DNA from: Rheum nobile
Lineage: Eukaryota > Streptophyta > Magnoliopsida > Caryophyllales > Polygonaceae
Assembly: GCA_027886185.1 (NCBI GenBank)
Contig: WOAB01000159.1
Coordinates: 434,001 to 498,000, forward strand
DNA length: 64,000 nucleotides
Direction: 5' to 3'
A program made the position numbers and the translations under genes. Every line of letters begins with the position of its first letter. The first letter of the stretch is position 1. Below, piece by piece: positions 40,790 through 51,709 of the stretch. Under the pieces are notes generated by a model. That model was not told where the DNA came from. It did no database searches and saw nothing but the letters and a program-made list of their open reading frames with translations.

Positions 40790-42707
40790 CCAGGAGGACG
40801 TTTTACCTTTGGTGCATAGCATCTGATGGATGACACAGCTTCAGGAACTGACCATCGGTTTATGGGAGGAACAAGATGAACATTTTCCTTGTACACTTCT
40901 CTCACGCAGTCGTTCTTGAACATGGGATGGACGAGATCAGTGAGTCGCACTCTTCTATCACTTGCAACCGCTATGGCATGAGCACATGGAACTTTATCAA
41001 TCTTGAACATGTTATAATCACATGTACGAGCATTAAGGTTCACAGAGTATCTGATAGTTCCTTGCATAACCTCTGCTTCAAATTTGCTAAGTCTTCGAAC
41101 ACTCATCTTAGTTGACCTTCTGTAGTTCACTTCTACCAGCCTGTACACAGAGGGTGACAAATATTGATCCCATTTTGAAGCCGTTTCCCTTATTTCACAA
41201 AACCCTTTAGAAATAGTCTCAAGAATCGCATCAAACAGAGCAAGAATAGGCCACTGACGCTGTTTTTTTTCACAGGCCATTAAGACACTCGGCGTTGTTG
41301 CTTGTCATGATGTTAAACTTGTTTCCATGAAAATGCGCCCTCGCCCAGTTTATAACTCCAACTTATTTTAGATATTGACCAATCTTTGGAGATGCAGCTG
41401 TTATTTGAGCAAACTGATGATTGAACTCAGCTACTGTGTAAGCCTGAGCAGCTTTTTTGAATATGCCGAAGAGGTCTTGCCTGCCAAACTTTCTCTTGAA
41501 GTTTTGGTATATGTGATATATGCAATAACCATGTTTGGCGAAACGATATCTATTTCTCAGAGCCTTCCCAATGCTAACATGACGGTCAGACACGAAATAC
41601 AACTCGGGATGACCAGGAACAACAACAACCCTCAATTCACTGAAGAAACATGACCATGTATCATCGTTCTCACTGTTAACAACGGCAACAACAAGTGGAT
41701 ATATTTGGTCATTTCCATCTTGTGCCGCAGCTAGGAGAAGTATCCACTTGAACATGGTTGTTAGGTGAGTGCCGTCAACTGATATTACCTACATACGCAA
41801 AACTATATTTTCAATAGTTGCCCTGAAAAAGTGACGATATGCTTTGAAAACAACCATATATGGCCTGACTTATGATGCTTGTTATATTTGTCACACATGC
41901 AGTCATATAGGCTTTTGACTTGACAATGAAACGTTTTGTCCTAACAATGACAATAATGGGACTGAATTTAAAGCCGTTGTACTAACCTTTTTCAGATGTG
42001 GCGTTGCCCTTATCTATGCACCTAAAGTCCAGAAGACATACTTGAAGCGTTGGTCAGCATCTCTGGCTATTCTCGTGTATGTTTCCGGATTAGATTTATC
42101 AAACATGTGCATGTGAGAGTACATTTCCGTATAGCTATCCTCAGTTGTACCATGTGCCATATCCTGGGTGAAGAGCCGCACACGATTGGCTTTGTAGTAG
42201 CTTGTCCTTATCCCATGCTCTAACATGAAATCCTGAATTTCTGAAGAACAGAGGCCTTTACGGCCGTTTAAAAACCTGAGATGTCACAAAGTGAATCTAT
42301 AAATGCATTCATATTAGCCTTTGATAAGAAAAAATGTTCAAAGGCAAGAAAACATACTTGTGAAGTACTTTATCGGCAATCAGGCGAGAAGTTGCTCCTT
42401 TGTGATGATTGTGGTTTACTCTCATGCCACATGAATGATCCGCCACATATTGTCGCACCTTAAACAAGGACGTATTTCGATACAATGAGCCATGACAAAT
42501 GAAGGTGTATTTGTCGTCAACACACTCAACATCATAATTGGACTTGTCAGACCTCTTCACACGCATCTCATAGAAATTTTCCATTGCCAAGGAAAAGAGT
42601 GCATCTTTGAACTCTTCCTTAGAATTGAAGATCTGACCAACCTTCATTGTTGGATATGAGGACTTGTTTTCACTTGTTTCCTCATCTTCAACTAACATGG
42701 GTTGCAT
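40790..42707 (-). pseudogene. mudrA-type MULE transposase, 5' and central exons
   Basis: Exon 1 (42707-42358): VGQIFNSKEEFKDALFSLAM and DHSCGMRVNHNH, the N-terminal Mutator DNA-binding domain. Intron 42357-42276. Exon 2 (42275-41987): SSEIQDFMLEHGIRTSYYKA through YVFWTLGA then a stop. Intron 41986-41789. Exon 3 (41788 on): VISVDGTHLTTMFKWILLLA, ELYFVSDRHVSIGKAL, and TSNNAECLNGL supply the catalytic D, D and E; then a SWIM-like zinc region CDYNMFKIDKVPCAHAIAV, ending KVKRPPG at the CACTA junction. Defects: stop at ~42015, stop at 41363, frameshift in the A-run near 41270, plus the CACTA. It would move the MULE if intact. Confidence 0.87.
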
Positions 42708-42731
42708 GTCCTTCTACGTTGGATAGTATCT

Positions 42732-42763
42732 TGATACATTTCCGATGGCTCGGATCTCGTCTG
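42732..42763 (-). repeat. Family B LTR remnant (32 bp)
   Basis: tgatacatttccgatggctc and the next 12 bases equal the first 32 bases of the family B LTRs (for example at 46664). It is joined directly to filler and gag-like sequence, with the remaining ~527 bp of LTR lost. Confidence 0.85.
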
Positions 42764-42803
42764 ACCAACCTTCGTTGCATGTCCCTCTCCGTTGCATGTA
42801 CCT
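42764..42803. other. Patchwork filler at the left family B junction
   Basis: ctgaccaaccttc copies 42634-42646 of the neighbouring mudrA exon; gttgcatgtccctctc and gttgcatgtacctctc resemble 42702-42716. Such templated patches are typical of double-strand break repair in plants. Confidence 0.65.
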
Positions 42804-43565
42804 CTCTTGCTTCGGCGAGTTGGGCTCGAACCTCGGTGACCTCTTGGGCATGGGCCTCGTCTGTGGCCTGAGAACGGCCAATGCTTGGCGCTTGGTGGTG
42901 GCTTCGTGTGCGACCGTTGGTACCGGTGACACGGGAGGGCGCACGTGCGGGTGCTCAGGGTACCGCACTCGGGCATACTCGCGGCACAGTGGTGAGTTGT
43001 ATTGGCGCCTGGGTGGGTAGTATGGACGTCGGGACGAAGAGTACGGGCGCCGGGACGGGGGGTCACAGTTCGGCGCGGCAGGATCCAATCCGGGTCTGCC
43101 TCGCAACGAAGCTCGGTGTAGTACTTGGACCATCCGTCAATGTCTTCGCCTTCATAGTCCCATTGGTGGCGCCAGTAGGCCATGGGGACGGCTTGGCTTG
43201 GCTAGGGTCGGGCCAGATTATGGGGTGGATAAGGACGGGTTGGTAAAGGAAAGATATGATTTGGGGAAGGTAAGTGTCGGCAACGGCAGTGTGGGCCGCG
43301 GTCGCGGTGGCTAGGGTTTGGGCAGCGGAGAAGGGTTCGTATTTTGGCCTTTTGAGGGGTCAAACGATGTCCTTTTTGGGCGAATTTTATATTCCCGGAC
43401 TCGTATCGAGATTCTCTACAGGGTTATTAAAGAAAATTGTAGAAAGGACGAAAATTGTTTTGGACGAAATCTGGGCAGAAGTCGAGTTCGGTTTTGGGAG
43501 TTTTAATGGTGATGATGGGTAGGAAGAAAGGAAGGAGAAGGAAAGACGTACCTCGTAACCCTGAC
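42804..43565 (-). pseudogene. Family B internal region, unit 1 (partial ORF and leader)
   Basis: The minus strand from ATG 43183 reads MAYWRHQWDYEGEDIDGWSK and YYTELRCEADPDWIL, then Arg/Pro/Tyr-rich text (RRPYSSSRRPYYPPRR). Frameshifts follow. The leader to the primer site (43183-43565) carries a conserved block at about 43335-43430. The protein is not recognised: no capsid or zinc-knuckle hallmark. Confidence 0.7.
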
Positions 43566-43579
43566 GCTCTGATACCAAT

Positions 43580-44114
43580 TGATACGTTTCCGATAGCTCG
43601 GATCTCGTCTGTCGCCGGATCTAGGCAGGAAATGGTCTCAGATCCTTCTCTTGGTAACCGGATAAGTACGAACCACCGGGAAGGATGGTATGCGACTCTG
43701 TTATGCTCGCTTGTACGAGGGTGGGGTGAGAGTGAAGGTTGTGTTTGTGAACCGTGATGTGGTTCAATCGGGTCTAACCAGTTTTGTGACACCGAGGCCT
43801 AAGAAGAGGAGTTTAACTCAACTACGAAGATTAGATATAAATTTCAACGTAACTAAAATGATTACAAGTGAAGGCTGTAAATAGCCAAAATAGTGCACGA
43901 CCTTGATGTGCCTTATTTAACCTAATAGGCCGAGTCCATACGCAGATGGGCTCGTATACCAAAACAGGAAATAAGCTAAAACTTGCAACTACTAAATAAG
44001 CAACTACAAAAAATGGAAAGTACTGAAATACATAGAAAAGCTATTTATATAGGCTTGTCGGATGCCACGGGGGATGCCACGGTCTTGGTCTTTGGCGGCT
44101 TGTCGAAGCCTGGT
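43580..44114 (-). repeat. Family B LTR 1 (truncated)
   Basis: Starts TGATACG beside primer site 43566-43577 (minus TGGTATCAGAGC). It ends at cctggt (44114), where the sequence jumps into the internal region of the next unit; the last ~25 bp of LTR, polypurine tract and ORF 3' part are deleted. Confidence 0.88.
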
Positions 44115-44847
44115 CTGCGGCTTGGCAAACGGCTAACACTTGGAGCTTGGTGGTGGCTTCATGTGCGACCATTGGTACCGGTGACACGGGAGGGCGCTTG
44201 GGATGGCACACTTGCGGGTTCTCAGGGTACCGCACTGGGGCATACTCACGGCGCGGTGGCGAGTTGTTGTGGCGCCTGGGTGGGTAGTATGGACGCCGAG
44301 ACGGGGAGTCACAGTTGCGGCGCGACAGTATCCAATCTGGGTCTGCCTCGCAACGAAGCTCGGTGTAGTACTTGGACCATCCGTCAATGTCTTCACCTTC
44401 ATAGTCCCATTGGTGGCGCTAGTAGGCCATGGTGTCGGCTTGGCTTGGCTAGGGCCGGGCCAGATTGTGGGGTGGATAAGGACGGGTTGGTAAAGGAAAG
44501 ATATGATTTGGGGAAGGTAAGTGTCGGCAATGGCAGTGTGGGTCGTGGTCGCGGTGGTTTCGACTGCGGTCGCGGCGGCTAAGGTTTGGGCAGCGGAGAA
44601 GGGTTCGTATTTTTGTCTTTTGAGGGGTCAAACGATTTCCGTTTTGGGTGAGTTGTATATGCCCGAACTCGTATTGAGATTCTCTACAGGGTTATTAAAG
44701 AAAAGTGCAGAAATGAAGAAAAATGTTTTGGACAAAATCTGGACAGAAGTCGAGTTCGGTTTTGGGAGTTTTAATGGTGATAATAGGTAGGAAGAAAGGA
44801 AGGAGAAGGAAAGATGTACCTCGTACCCCTGGCGCTCTGATACCAAT
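44115..44847 (-). pseudogene. Family B internal region, unit 2 (3' deleted)
   Basis: Carries the 5' part of the ORF (RPKRPPVSPVP-like and RRPY-like text) and the leader, then the primer site at 44834-44845. The ORF start codon context contains a stop (GGCGCTAGTAGGCCAT). The coiled-coil and C-terminal parts are missing. Confidence 0.75.
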
Positions 44848-45406
44848 TGAGACATTTCCGATGGCTCGGATCTCGTCTGTCGCCAGATCTAGGCAGGAAA
44901 TGGTCTCGGATCCTTCTCTTGGTAACCAGATAAGTACGAACCACCGGGAAAGATGGTATGCGGCTCTCTTATGCTCGCTTGGACGAGGGTGGGGAGAGAG
45001 TGAAGGTTGTGTTCGTGAACCGTGACGTTGTTCAATCGGGTCTAACCAGTTTTGTGATGCTGAGGCCTAAGGGGAGGAGTTCAACTCAACTACGAAGCTT
45101 AGACATAAATTTCAACGTAACTAAAATTATTACAAGTGAAGGCTATAAATAGCCAAAATAGTGCACGACCTTGATGGGCCTTATTTAACCTAATAGGCCG
45201 AGTCCATACGCAGATGGGCTCGTATACCAAAACAGGAAATAAGCTAAAACTTGCAACTACTAAATAAGCAACTACAAAAAAAAAAGAGTACTGAAATACA
45301 TAGAAAAGCTATTTATATAGGCTTGTTGGATGCCACGGGGGATGCCACGGTCTTGGTCTTTGGCGGCTTGTCGAAGCCTGGTTTAGAACTAGCTAGGATT
45401 GCATCA
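44848..45406 (-). repeat. Family B LTR 2 (559 bp)
   Basis: Plus-orientation TGAGACATTT...GGATTGCATCA. Primer site on its left, polypurine tract (AAGGGGGGAGAA on minus) on its right at about 45407-45418, so it serves two units. Confidence 0.92.
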
Positions 45407-46663
45407 TTCTCCCCCCTTAGAATCGAAGCGTCCCCGCTTTGAGCTGGGTGTGGCCAGGGAGAACAGGTGCTCGGCAGCCAACGAGAGTGCGGCGTCGTAG
45501 TAGGGCTCGGGTCTGGCTCTCGGCATCACAAATATCAGCAAGAATGGTTCGGATGCGGGAGCGGGCTTGGGTTCCTTGGTCATCTTCATCGCGCGAAAGC
45601 TCGGATCTGGAGTCGACAACCTTGGAAGGGCTAGCGTTGGCACGTCGGGCTTGTGCGCGGGCATGGAAGCATCGGGCTCGGGAGCGGGCGCGCTGGGGCA
45701 CGGACCCGCTGCCATTGACAAGGGGGTTGTTGCGCTGGGAACCGTTGAAGTAGCGACTGCTGTAGCCGCGGTTGGGGCTGTTGGGGCCGCGGTCGCGGCT
45801 GTGGCCGCGGTTGCTGCTGTTGCGGCAGCGGTCATGGCTTTGGCCGCGGTCGTGGCTTGCGCGACAATGATGCTTCTTGCTTTGGCGAGTTGGGCTCGAA
45901 GCTCGGTGACCTCTCGGGCATGGGCCTCGTCTGCGGCTTGGCAAACGGCCAACACTTGGCGCTTGGTGGTGGCTTCATGTGCGACCGTTGGTACCGGTGA
46001 CACGGGAGGGCGCTTGGGATGGCGCACTTGCGGGTTCTCAGGGTACCGCACTGGGGCATACTCACGGCGCGGTGGCGAGTTGTTGTGACGCTTGGGTGGG
46101 TAGTATGGACGCCGGGATGGGGAGTCACAGTTGAGGCGCGACAGGATCCAATCTGGGTCTGCCTCGCAACGAAGCTCGGTGTAGTACTTGGACCATCCGT
46201 CAATGTCTTCGCCTTCATAGTCCCATTGGTGGCGCTAGTAGGCCATGGTGCCGGCTTGGCTTGGCTAGGGCCGGGCCAGATTATGGGGTGGATAAGGACG
46301 GGTTGGTAAAGGAAAGATATGATTTGGGGAAGGTAAGTGTCAGCAATGGCAGTGTGGGTCGTGGTCACGGTGGTTTCGACCGCGGTCGCGGCGGCTAAGG
46401 TTTGGGCAGCGGAGAAGGGTTCGTATTTTTGTCTTTTGAGGGGTCAAACGATGTCCGTTTTGGGTGAATTGTATATGCCCGGACTCGTATTGAGATTCTC
46501 TACAGGGTTATTAAAGAAAAGTGTAGAAAGGAAGAAAAATGTTTTGGACAAAATTTGGGCAGAAGTCGAGTTCGGTTTTGGGAGTTTTAATGGTGATAAT
46601 GGGTAGTTAGAAAGGAAGGAGAAGGAAAGATGTACCTCGTACCCATGGCGCTCTGATACCAAT
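45407..46663 (-). pseudogene. Family B internal region, unit 3 (most complete, frameshifted)
   Basis: The longest frame, 46051-45404, encodes a coiled coil (AQLAKARSIIVAQ), an Ala-rich segment made from GCG-type triplets, then LPRLSTPDPSFRAM, ASEPFLLIFVMPRARPEPYY and DAALSLAAEHLF. The N-terminal WRHQWDYEGEDIDGW part is in another frame upstream (about 46240). The leader holds a block shared with the palindromic element. Primer site 46650-46661. It has no enzymatic domain. Confidence 0.78.
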
Positions 46664-47222
46664 TGATACATTTCCGATGGCTCGGATCTCGTCTGTCGCC
46701 GGATCTAGGCAGGAAATGGTTTCGGATCCTTCTCTTGGTAACCAGATAAGTACGAACCACCGGGAAAGATGGTCTGTGGCTCTCTTATGCTCGCTTGGAC
46801 GAGGGTGGGGCGAGAGTGAAGGTTGTGTTTGTGAACCGTGACGCTGTTCAATCCGGTCTAACCAATTTTGTGACGCCGAGGCCTAAGGGGAGGAGTTCAA
46901 CTCAACTACGAAGCTTAGACATAAATTTCAACGTAACTAAAATGATTACAAGTGAAGGCTGTATATAGCCAAAATAGTGCATGACCTTGATGGGCCTTAT
47001 TTAACCTAATGGGTCGAGTTCATACGCAGATGGGCTCGAATCACAAAATAGGAAATAAGCTAAAACTAGCAACTACTAAATAAGGAACTACAAAAAATGG
47101 AAAGTACTGAAATACATAGAAAAGCTAATTAAATAGGCTTGTCGGATGCCACGGGATACGACACGGTCTTGGTCTTTGGCGGCTTGTCGAAGCCTTGTTT
47201 AGGACTAGCCAGGATTGCATCA
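46664..47222 (-). repeat. Family B LTR 3 (559 bp)
   Basis: Same boundaries as LTR 2 and 4; flanked by primer site on the left and polypurine tract on the right. Confidence 0.93.
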
Positions 47223-48377
47223 TTCTCCCTCCCTTAGAATTGAAGCGTCCCCGCTTTGACCTGGGTGGGGCCAGGTAGAACAGGCGCTCGGCAGCCAGCG
47301 AGAGTGCGACATCGTAGTAGGGCTCGGGTCCGGCTCTCGGCATCACAAATATCAGCAAGAATGGTTCGGATGCGGGAGCGGGCTTGGGTGCCTTGGACAT
47401 CATCATCGCGCGGAATCCCGGTTCTGGAGTCGACAACCTTGGAAGGGCCAGCGTAGGCACGTCGGGCTTGTGCGCGGGCATAGAAGCATCGAGCTCGGGA
47501 GCAGGCGCGCTGGGGTACGGACCCGTTGCCATTGACAAGGGGGTTGCTGTGCTGGGAACTGTTGAAGGAGCGACTGATGTAGCCACGGTCGCGGCTGTTA
47601 GAGCCGCGGTTGTTGCTGTTGCGGCTGCGGTCGCGGCTTGCGCGACAATGATGGTTCTTGCTTCGGCGAGTTGGGCTCGAAGCTCGACGACCTCTCGGGC
47701 ATGGGCCTCGTCTTCGTCTTGGAGAACGGCCAATGCTTGGCGCTTGGTGGTGGCTTCGTGTGCGACCGTTGGTACCGGTGACACGGGAGTGCGCTTGGGA
47801 CGGCGCACGTGCGGGTGCTCAGGGTACTGCACTGGGTCATACTCGCGGTGCGGTGGAGAGTTATGTTGGCACCTGGGTGGGTAGTATGGACGCCGGGACG
47901 AAGAGTACGGGCGCCGGGACGGGGGGTCACAGTTGCGGCGCGTAAGGATCCAATCATAGTCCCATTGGTGGCGCCAGTAGGCCATGGGACCGGCTTGGCT
48001 TGTCTAGGGCCGGGCTAGATTGTGGGGTGGATAAGATTGGTTTGGTAAAGGAAACGGCAGTGTGGGTCGTGGTCGCGGTCGCAGTGGCTGCGACCGCGGT
48101 CGCGGCGGCTAGGGTTTGGGCAGCGGAGAAGGGTTCGTATTTTGGCCTTTTGAGGTGTCAAACGATGTCTTTTTTGGGCGAATTTTATATGCCCGGACTC
48201 TTATCGATATTCTCTACAGGGTTATTAAAGAAAATTGTAGAAAGGACGAAAAATGTTTTGGATGAAATCTGGGCAGAAGTCGAGTTCGGTTTTGGGAGTT
48301 TTAATGGTGATAATGGGTAGGAAGAAAGGAAGGAGAAGGAAAGACGTACCTCGTACCCCTGGCTGTCTGATACCAAT
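47223..48377 (-). CDS. Family B internal region, unit 4, with open 286-codon ORF
   Basis: ORF 47985-47125 begins MAYWRHQWDYDWILTRRNCD, lacking in frame the ~20 residues that unit 1 has after WDY. It continues through PYYPPRCQHNSPPHREY, a coiled coil (AHAREVVELRAQLAEARTII), an Ala/Thr-rich stretch and the C-terminal FLLIFVMPRAGPEPYYDVAL. It runs past the polypurine tract into LTR 3. It is the only unit with an unbroken ORF from this start, but it encodes no known domain. I would guess a Gag-like role only from position. The primer site (48364-48375) has one substitution. Confidence 0.65.
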
Positions 48378-48936
48378 TGATACATTTCCGATGCCTCGGA
48401 TCTCGTCTGTCGCCGGATCTAGGCATGAAATGGTCTCGGATCCTTCTCTTGGTAACTGGATAAGTACGAACCACCAGGAAGGATGGTTTGCGGCTCTCTT
48501 ATGCTCGCTTGGACGAGGGTGGGGCGAGAGTGAAGGTTGTGTTTGTGAACTGTGATGCTGGTCAATCTGGTCTAACCAGTTTTTTGACGCCGATGCCTAA
48601 GGGGAGGAGTTCAACTCAACTACGAAGCTTAGACATAAATTTCAACATAACTAAAATGATTACAAGTGAAGGCTATATATAGCCAAAATAGTGCACGACC
48701 TTGATGGGCCTTATTTAACCTAATGGGCCGAGTCCATACGCAGATGGGCTCGCATACCAAAACAGGAAATAAGCTAAAACTAGCAACTACTAAATAAGGA
48801 ACTACAAAAAATGGAAAGTACTGAAATACATAGAAAAGCTAATTAAATAGGCTTGTCGGATGTGACGGGGGATGCCACGGTCTTGGTCTTTGGTGGTTTG
48901 TCGAAGCCTTGTTCAGGACTAGCCAGGATTGCATCA
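48378..48936 (-). repeat. Family B LTR 4 (559 bp)
   Basis: TGATACATTT...GGATTGCATCA, with primer site left and polypurine tract right (48937-48951). Confidence 0.93.
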
Positions 48937-49466
48937 TTCTCCCTCCCTTAGAATTGAAGCGTCCCAACTTTGAGCTGGGTGGGGCTAGGGAGAACAGGCG
49001 CTCGACAGCCAGCGAGAGTGCGACGTCGTAGTAGGGCTCGGGTCCGGCTCTCGGCATCACAAATATCAACAAGAATGGTTCGGATGTGGGAGCGGGCTTG
49101 GGTGCCTTGGACAACATCATCGTGCGGAAGCCCGGTTCCGGAGTCGACAACCTTGGAAGGGCCAGCGTAGGCACATCGGGCTTGTGCGCGGGCATGGAAG
49201 CATTGGGCTCGGGAGCGGGCGCGCTGGGGCACAGACCCGTTGCCATTGACAAGGGGGTTGCTGCGCTGGGAACAGTTGAAGGAGCGACTGATGTAGCCGC
49301 GGTCACGGCTGTTGGGGTCGCGGTTGCTGTTGTTGCAACTGCGGTCGCGGCTTGCACGACAATGATGCTTCTTGCTTCGGCGAGTTGGGCTCGAAGCTCG
49401 GCAACCTCTCGGGCATGGGCCTCGTCTGCGGCCTAGCGAATGGCCAACGCTTGGCGCTTGGTGGTG
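48937..49466 (-). pseudogene. Family B internal region, unit 5, C-terminal half
   Basis: Encodes the coiled coil, Ala-rich and FLLIFVMPRAGPEPYYDVAL segments (49357-48839 frame). It breaks off at 49466, where the family C LTR begins. Matching upstream sequence resumes at 63312, so the unit was split. Confidence 0.85.
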
Positions 49467-50232
49467 TGATGCGCTCCTACCCACCATGACTGCCGCATAT
49501 GAAGAAGAAGCTATGAACATTCGCTCACAAGGGCCAATAATAAGATCGTGCGCCAAAGCCATCGCCAACGCGACACAATCATTGGTTGTACGCGTCATCG
49601 CTAGCCAAAGAACGCAAGAGACCGCGCTCTCCCTCAAGCGCCTTCAACCAAGCCCAGAGAACGCGTTCTCTGTCAATCTCCTCGCAACCATCAATTGAGC
49701 ACGATCTTTTGAACTGTTTTGCAATTTCTGAACATTATTATTTTAGTTAATTCTTTTAGGGCGTGTGTTCCACGCGTGTCGCGTGGGCCAGCCCATTAGG
49801 CGAGACTCGGCCCATCTGAGTCCCACTATCTCCTATAAAAGGTCATCTCGAACTTCTGTATTAGGTTACGTCTAATTTTGAATCAAAGCTTAAAGTTGAG
49901 AGCCTATCGCCTCCTTACTTTGATTGGACGTCAAACCCTTCTGTCTTCTCATCTCCTTCACTCCACCGCCGACGCTACAACATCCACTCGATCTCGATCG
50001 AGTTTATCCAACTATGTTGCCGACACTACGGCCACTCACTCGATCTTCTCGAGTCTATCCCCTCCGCTACTGACGTTACGGCTTCACTCATCTTTCGAGC
50101 CACCATCAACATCGCGTTCACCCACTCCCGCGATGCCCCAAACACCACGTTCCACTCATCCAACCACAGGAACAACCCGCACGACTTCCCACCAAGATCA
50201 TCGATCCGGCATTCACAAGCAGGAACACATCA
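49467..50232 (+). repeat. Family C 5' LTR (766 bp)
   Basis: TGATGCGCTC...GAACACATCA. A TATA box CTATAAAAGG lies at about 49832-49841. A primer-binding site follows: TGGCATTAGAGCC at 50235-50247, close to the tRNA-Met type TGGTATCAGAGCC with two substitutions. Confidence 0.87.
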
Positions 50233-50791
50233 ACTGGCATTAGAGCCTTTGATCTTGTAAGTCGCTTGTCAAGTTCTCATTTGTTCACGAATTTTTTTTC
50301 TCCGCCATCAGCCTTGCTTCCGCATTTGTCACAAATTTTTTTCTCTTCAAACACATGCTTGTCCCATCGGTTTCTACAAGAGAATCTCTTGGCCGATAAT
50401 TGTTTGATCCATGCGCGAATATTGTGTGATTTGCTTTGCATGAAATCTGCATAATTAATTGAAAGATCTTCATAATTAATCGCATGAATTTCGCCAACAT
50501 ATCTTGCCATATTTTTTTGTGTTGACCGTCATAAATCTGCATTAAATCTTCTCTCTCCTATCGCGTAAATCTCGCGATTTCTTTCCATAAGTTACTTAGC
50601 CATTTATTTTTATTTTGTTTCATTTAATTTTTATCTGATCTTCAATCAAAGACTAAGATCTCGGATTTGAATTTCAAATTAAAAAGAAAGAAAGTCAAAG
50701 TCGCATTTCAAAAAAAAAAAAAAAAGAACGCGACATAAAAAAAAAAAAAGGAAAGCCAAAATAAGGCAACCTTCTTCCCTCAACGGCTAGG
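50233..50791 (+). other. Family C leader (first part)
   Basis: Untranslated leader with A-rich runs (about 50707-50750); no gene. It resumes after the family D insertion at 55076. Confidence 0.7.
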
Positions 50792-50796
50792 CTCAT

Positions 50797-51709
50797 TGAT
50801 AACTCCAAGGATCTGAAGGAACACAGTGCAAGGCGAGCCCCCTTGATGGCTTCTCAGTTGGTGGCGCCGAGATGGTTTCTGACCTGACTTCAGAGGGTTC
50901 TTTCTCCCTCGTCCGTGATCGGAATGGGGTGATTCCAACGTCCAGAGATAGATCTTGAGGTCTAGTTTCAACCTTCAAAATTTGAGAGTGATCGGAGTTG
51001 GAAATCAGAAGATATGACACTTTTACTGAGGCATTGCTGAGATGGGATGAACTGCGGCGGTTGGTGATGCAATTGGTTCGGTGATGATGGATATGAATTC
51101 CTTAGGTTGGATATGACGCACCAACCCTTAGAAGACTGAGTTGATCTCTTCAAGATGTGACTCACTTGAAAGGATCAACAATGGAGGTCCTTGATATCAC
51201 ACACAAGGAGAACGATGAAGAGAGAAAAGAGAGAGCTCAAAAACTGTATTTCTTGTTCTGATAAAACGTGCCTCCAATTTGGTTACAATCAGCCTTTTAT
51301 ATGGCAAGGCTTTTTAGGGAATTAAAGAAAAGAGAATGAAAATGGCTAAGACTAAAAGGCCCTTAGTGAAGTCGGCCCTTCCTAGCAAACTAAACAAATA
51401 ACACACTTAGAGTTTTAATAGCAATGTCATGAAATGAAATAGATAACTGAATGTGACTCTAGGAGAGTCAAGGTTGATCCATAGGAAGTAATCCTGAGAC
51501 CTCCAAAGGATGTGATGGCCTCCATGCATAGCAATCCCTTCTTGAGCTCCTCTTGAAGTTGCCTAGCTCGAGCTCTAGTGATGGCTCCAAGTGGTTGGTC
51601 TTGTGGCTCGGGCTCTTGAGCTTCACTAAGCTCTTCTTCACCCTCATGGCTAGAGTCATCTTCAGTGTTCGGGCTCCCTTGAGTCTCTTGATGGGACATG
51701 GTTACATCA
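50797..51709 (-). repeat. Family D 3' LTR
   Basis: Runs TGATAACTCC...GTTACATCA in plus orientation. It contains the last ~90 codons of the family D ORF. Confidence 0.92.

Larger units (their letters stand above)
25757..42731. mobile_element. Large Mutator-like element remnant (Kaonashi/VANDAL type)
   Basis: Contains a DUF1985-ULP1-like gene on plus (25977-30592), a GRF gene (minus), two small plus-strand genes, and mudrA on minus (42707-36387, split by a CACTA). MULEs in which mudrA travels with ULP-like genes are known as Kaonashi elements and often lack terminal inverted repeats; I also see none here. Left end meets truncated pol at about 25756 and right end meets an LTR remnant at 42732, so real ends are uncertain. 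All its genes carry stops or frameshifts. Confidence 0.75.

Noticed and set aside
42700..49700. Long plus-strand open frames over the GC-rich family B regions
   Set aside because: They are the complement of the minus-strand ORF. GC-rich triplet repeats open several frames; position relative to primer site and polypurine tract supports the minus strand.
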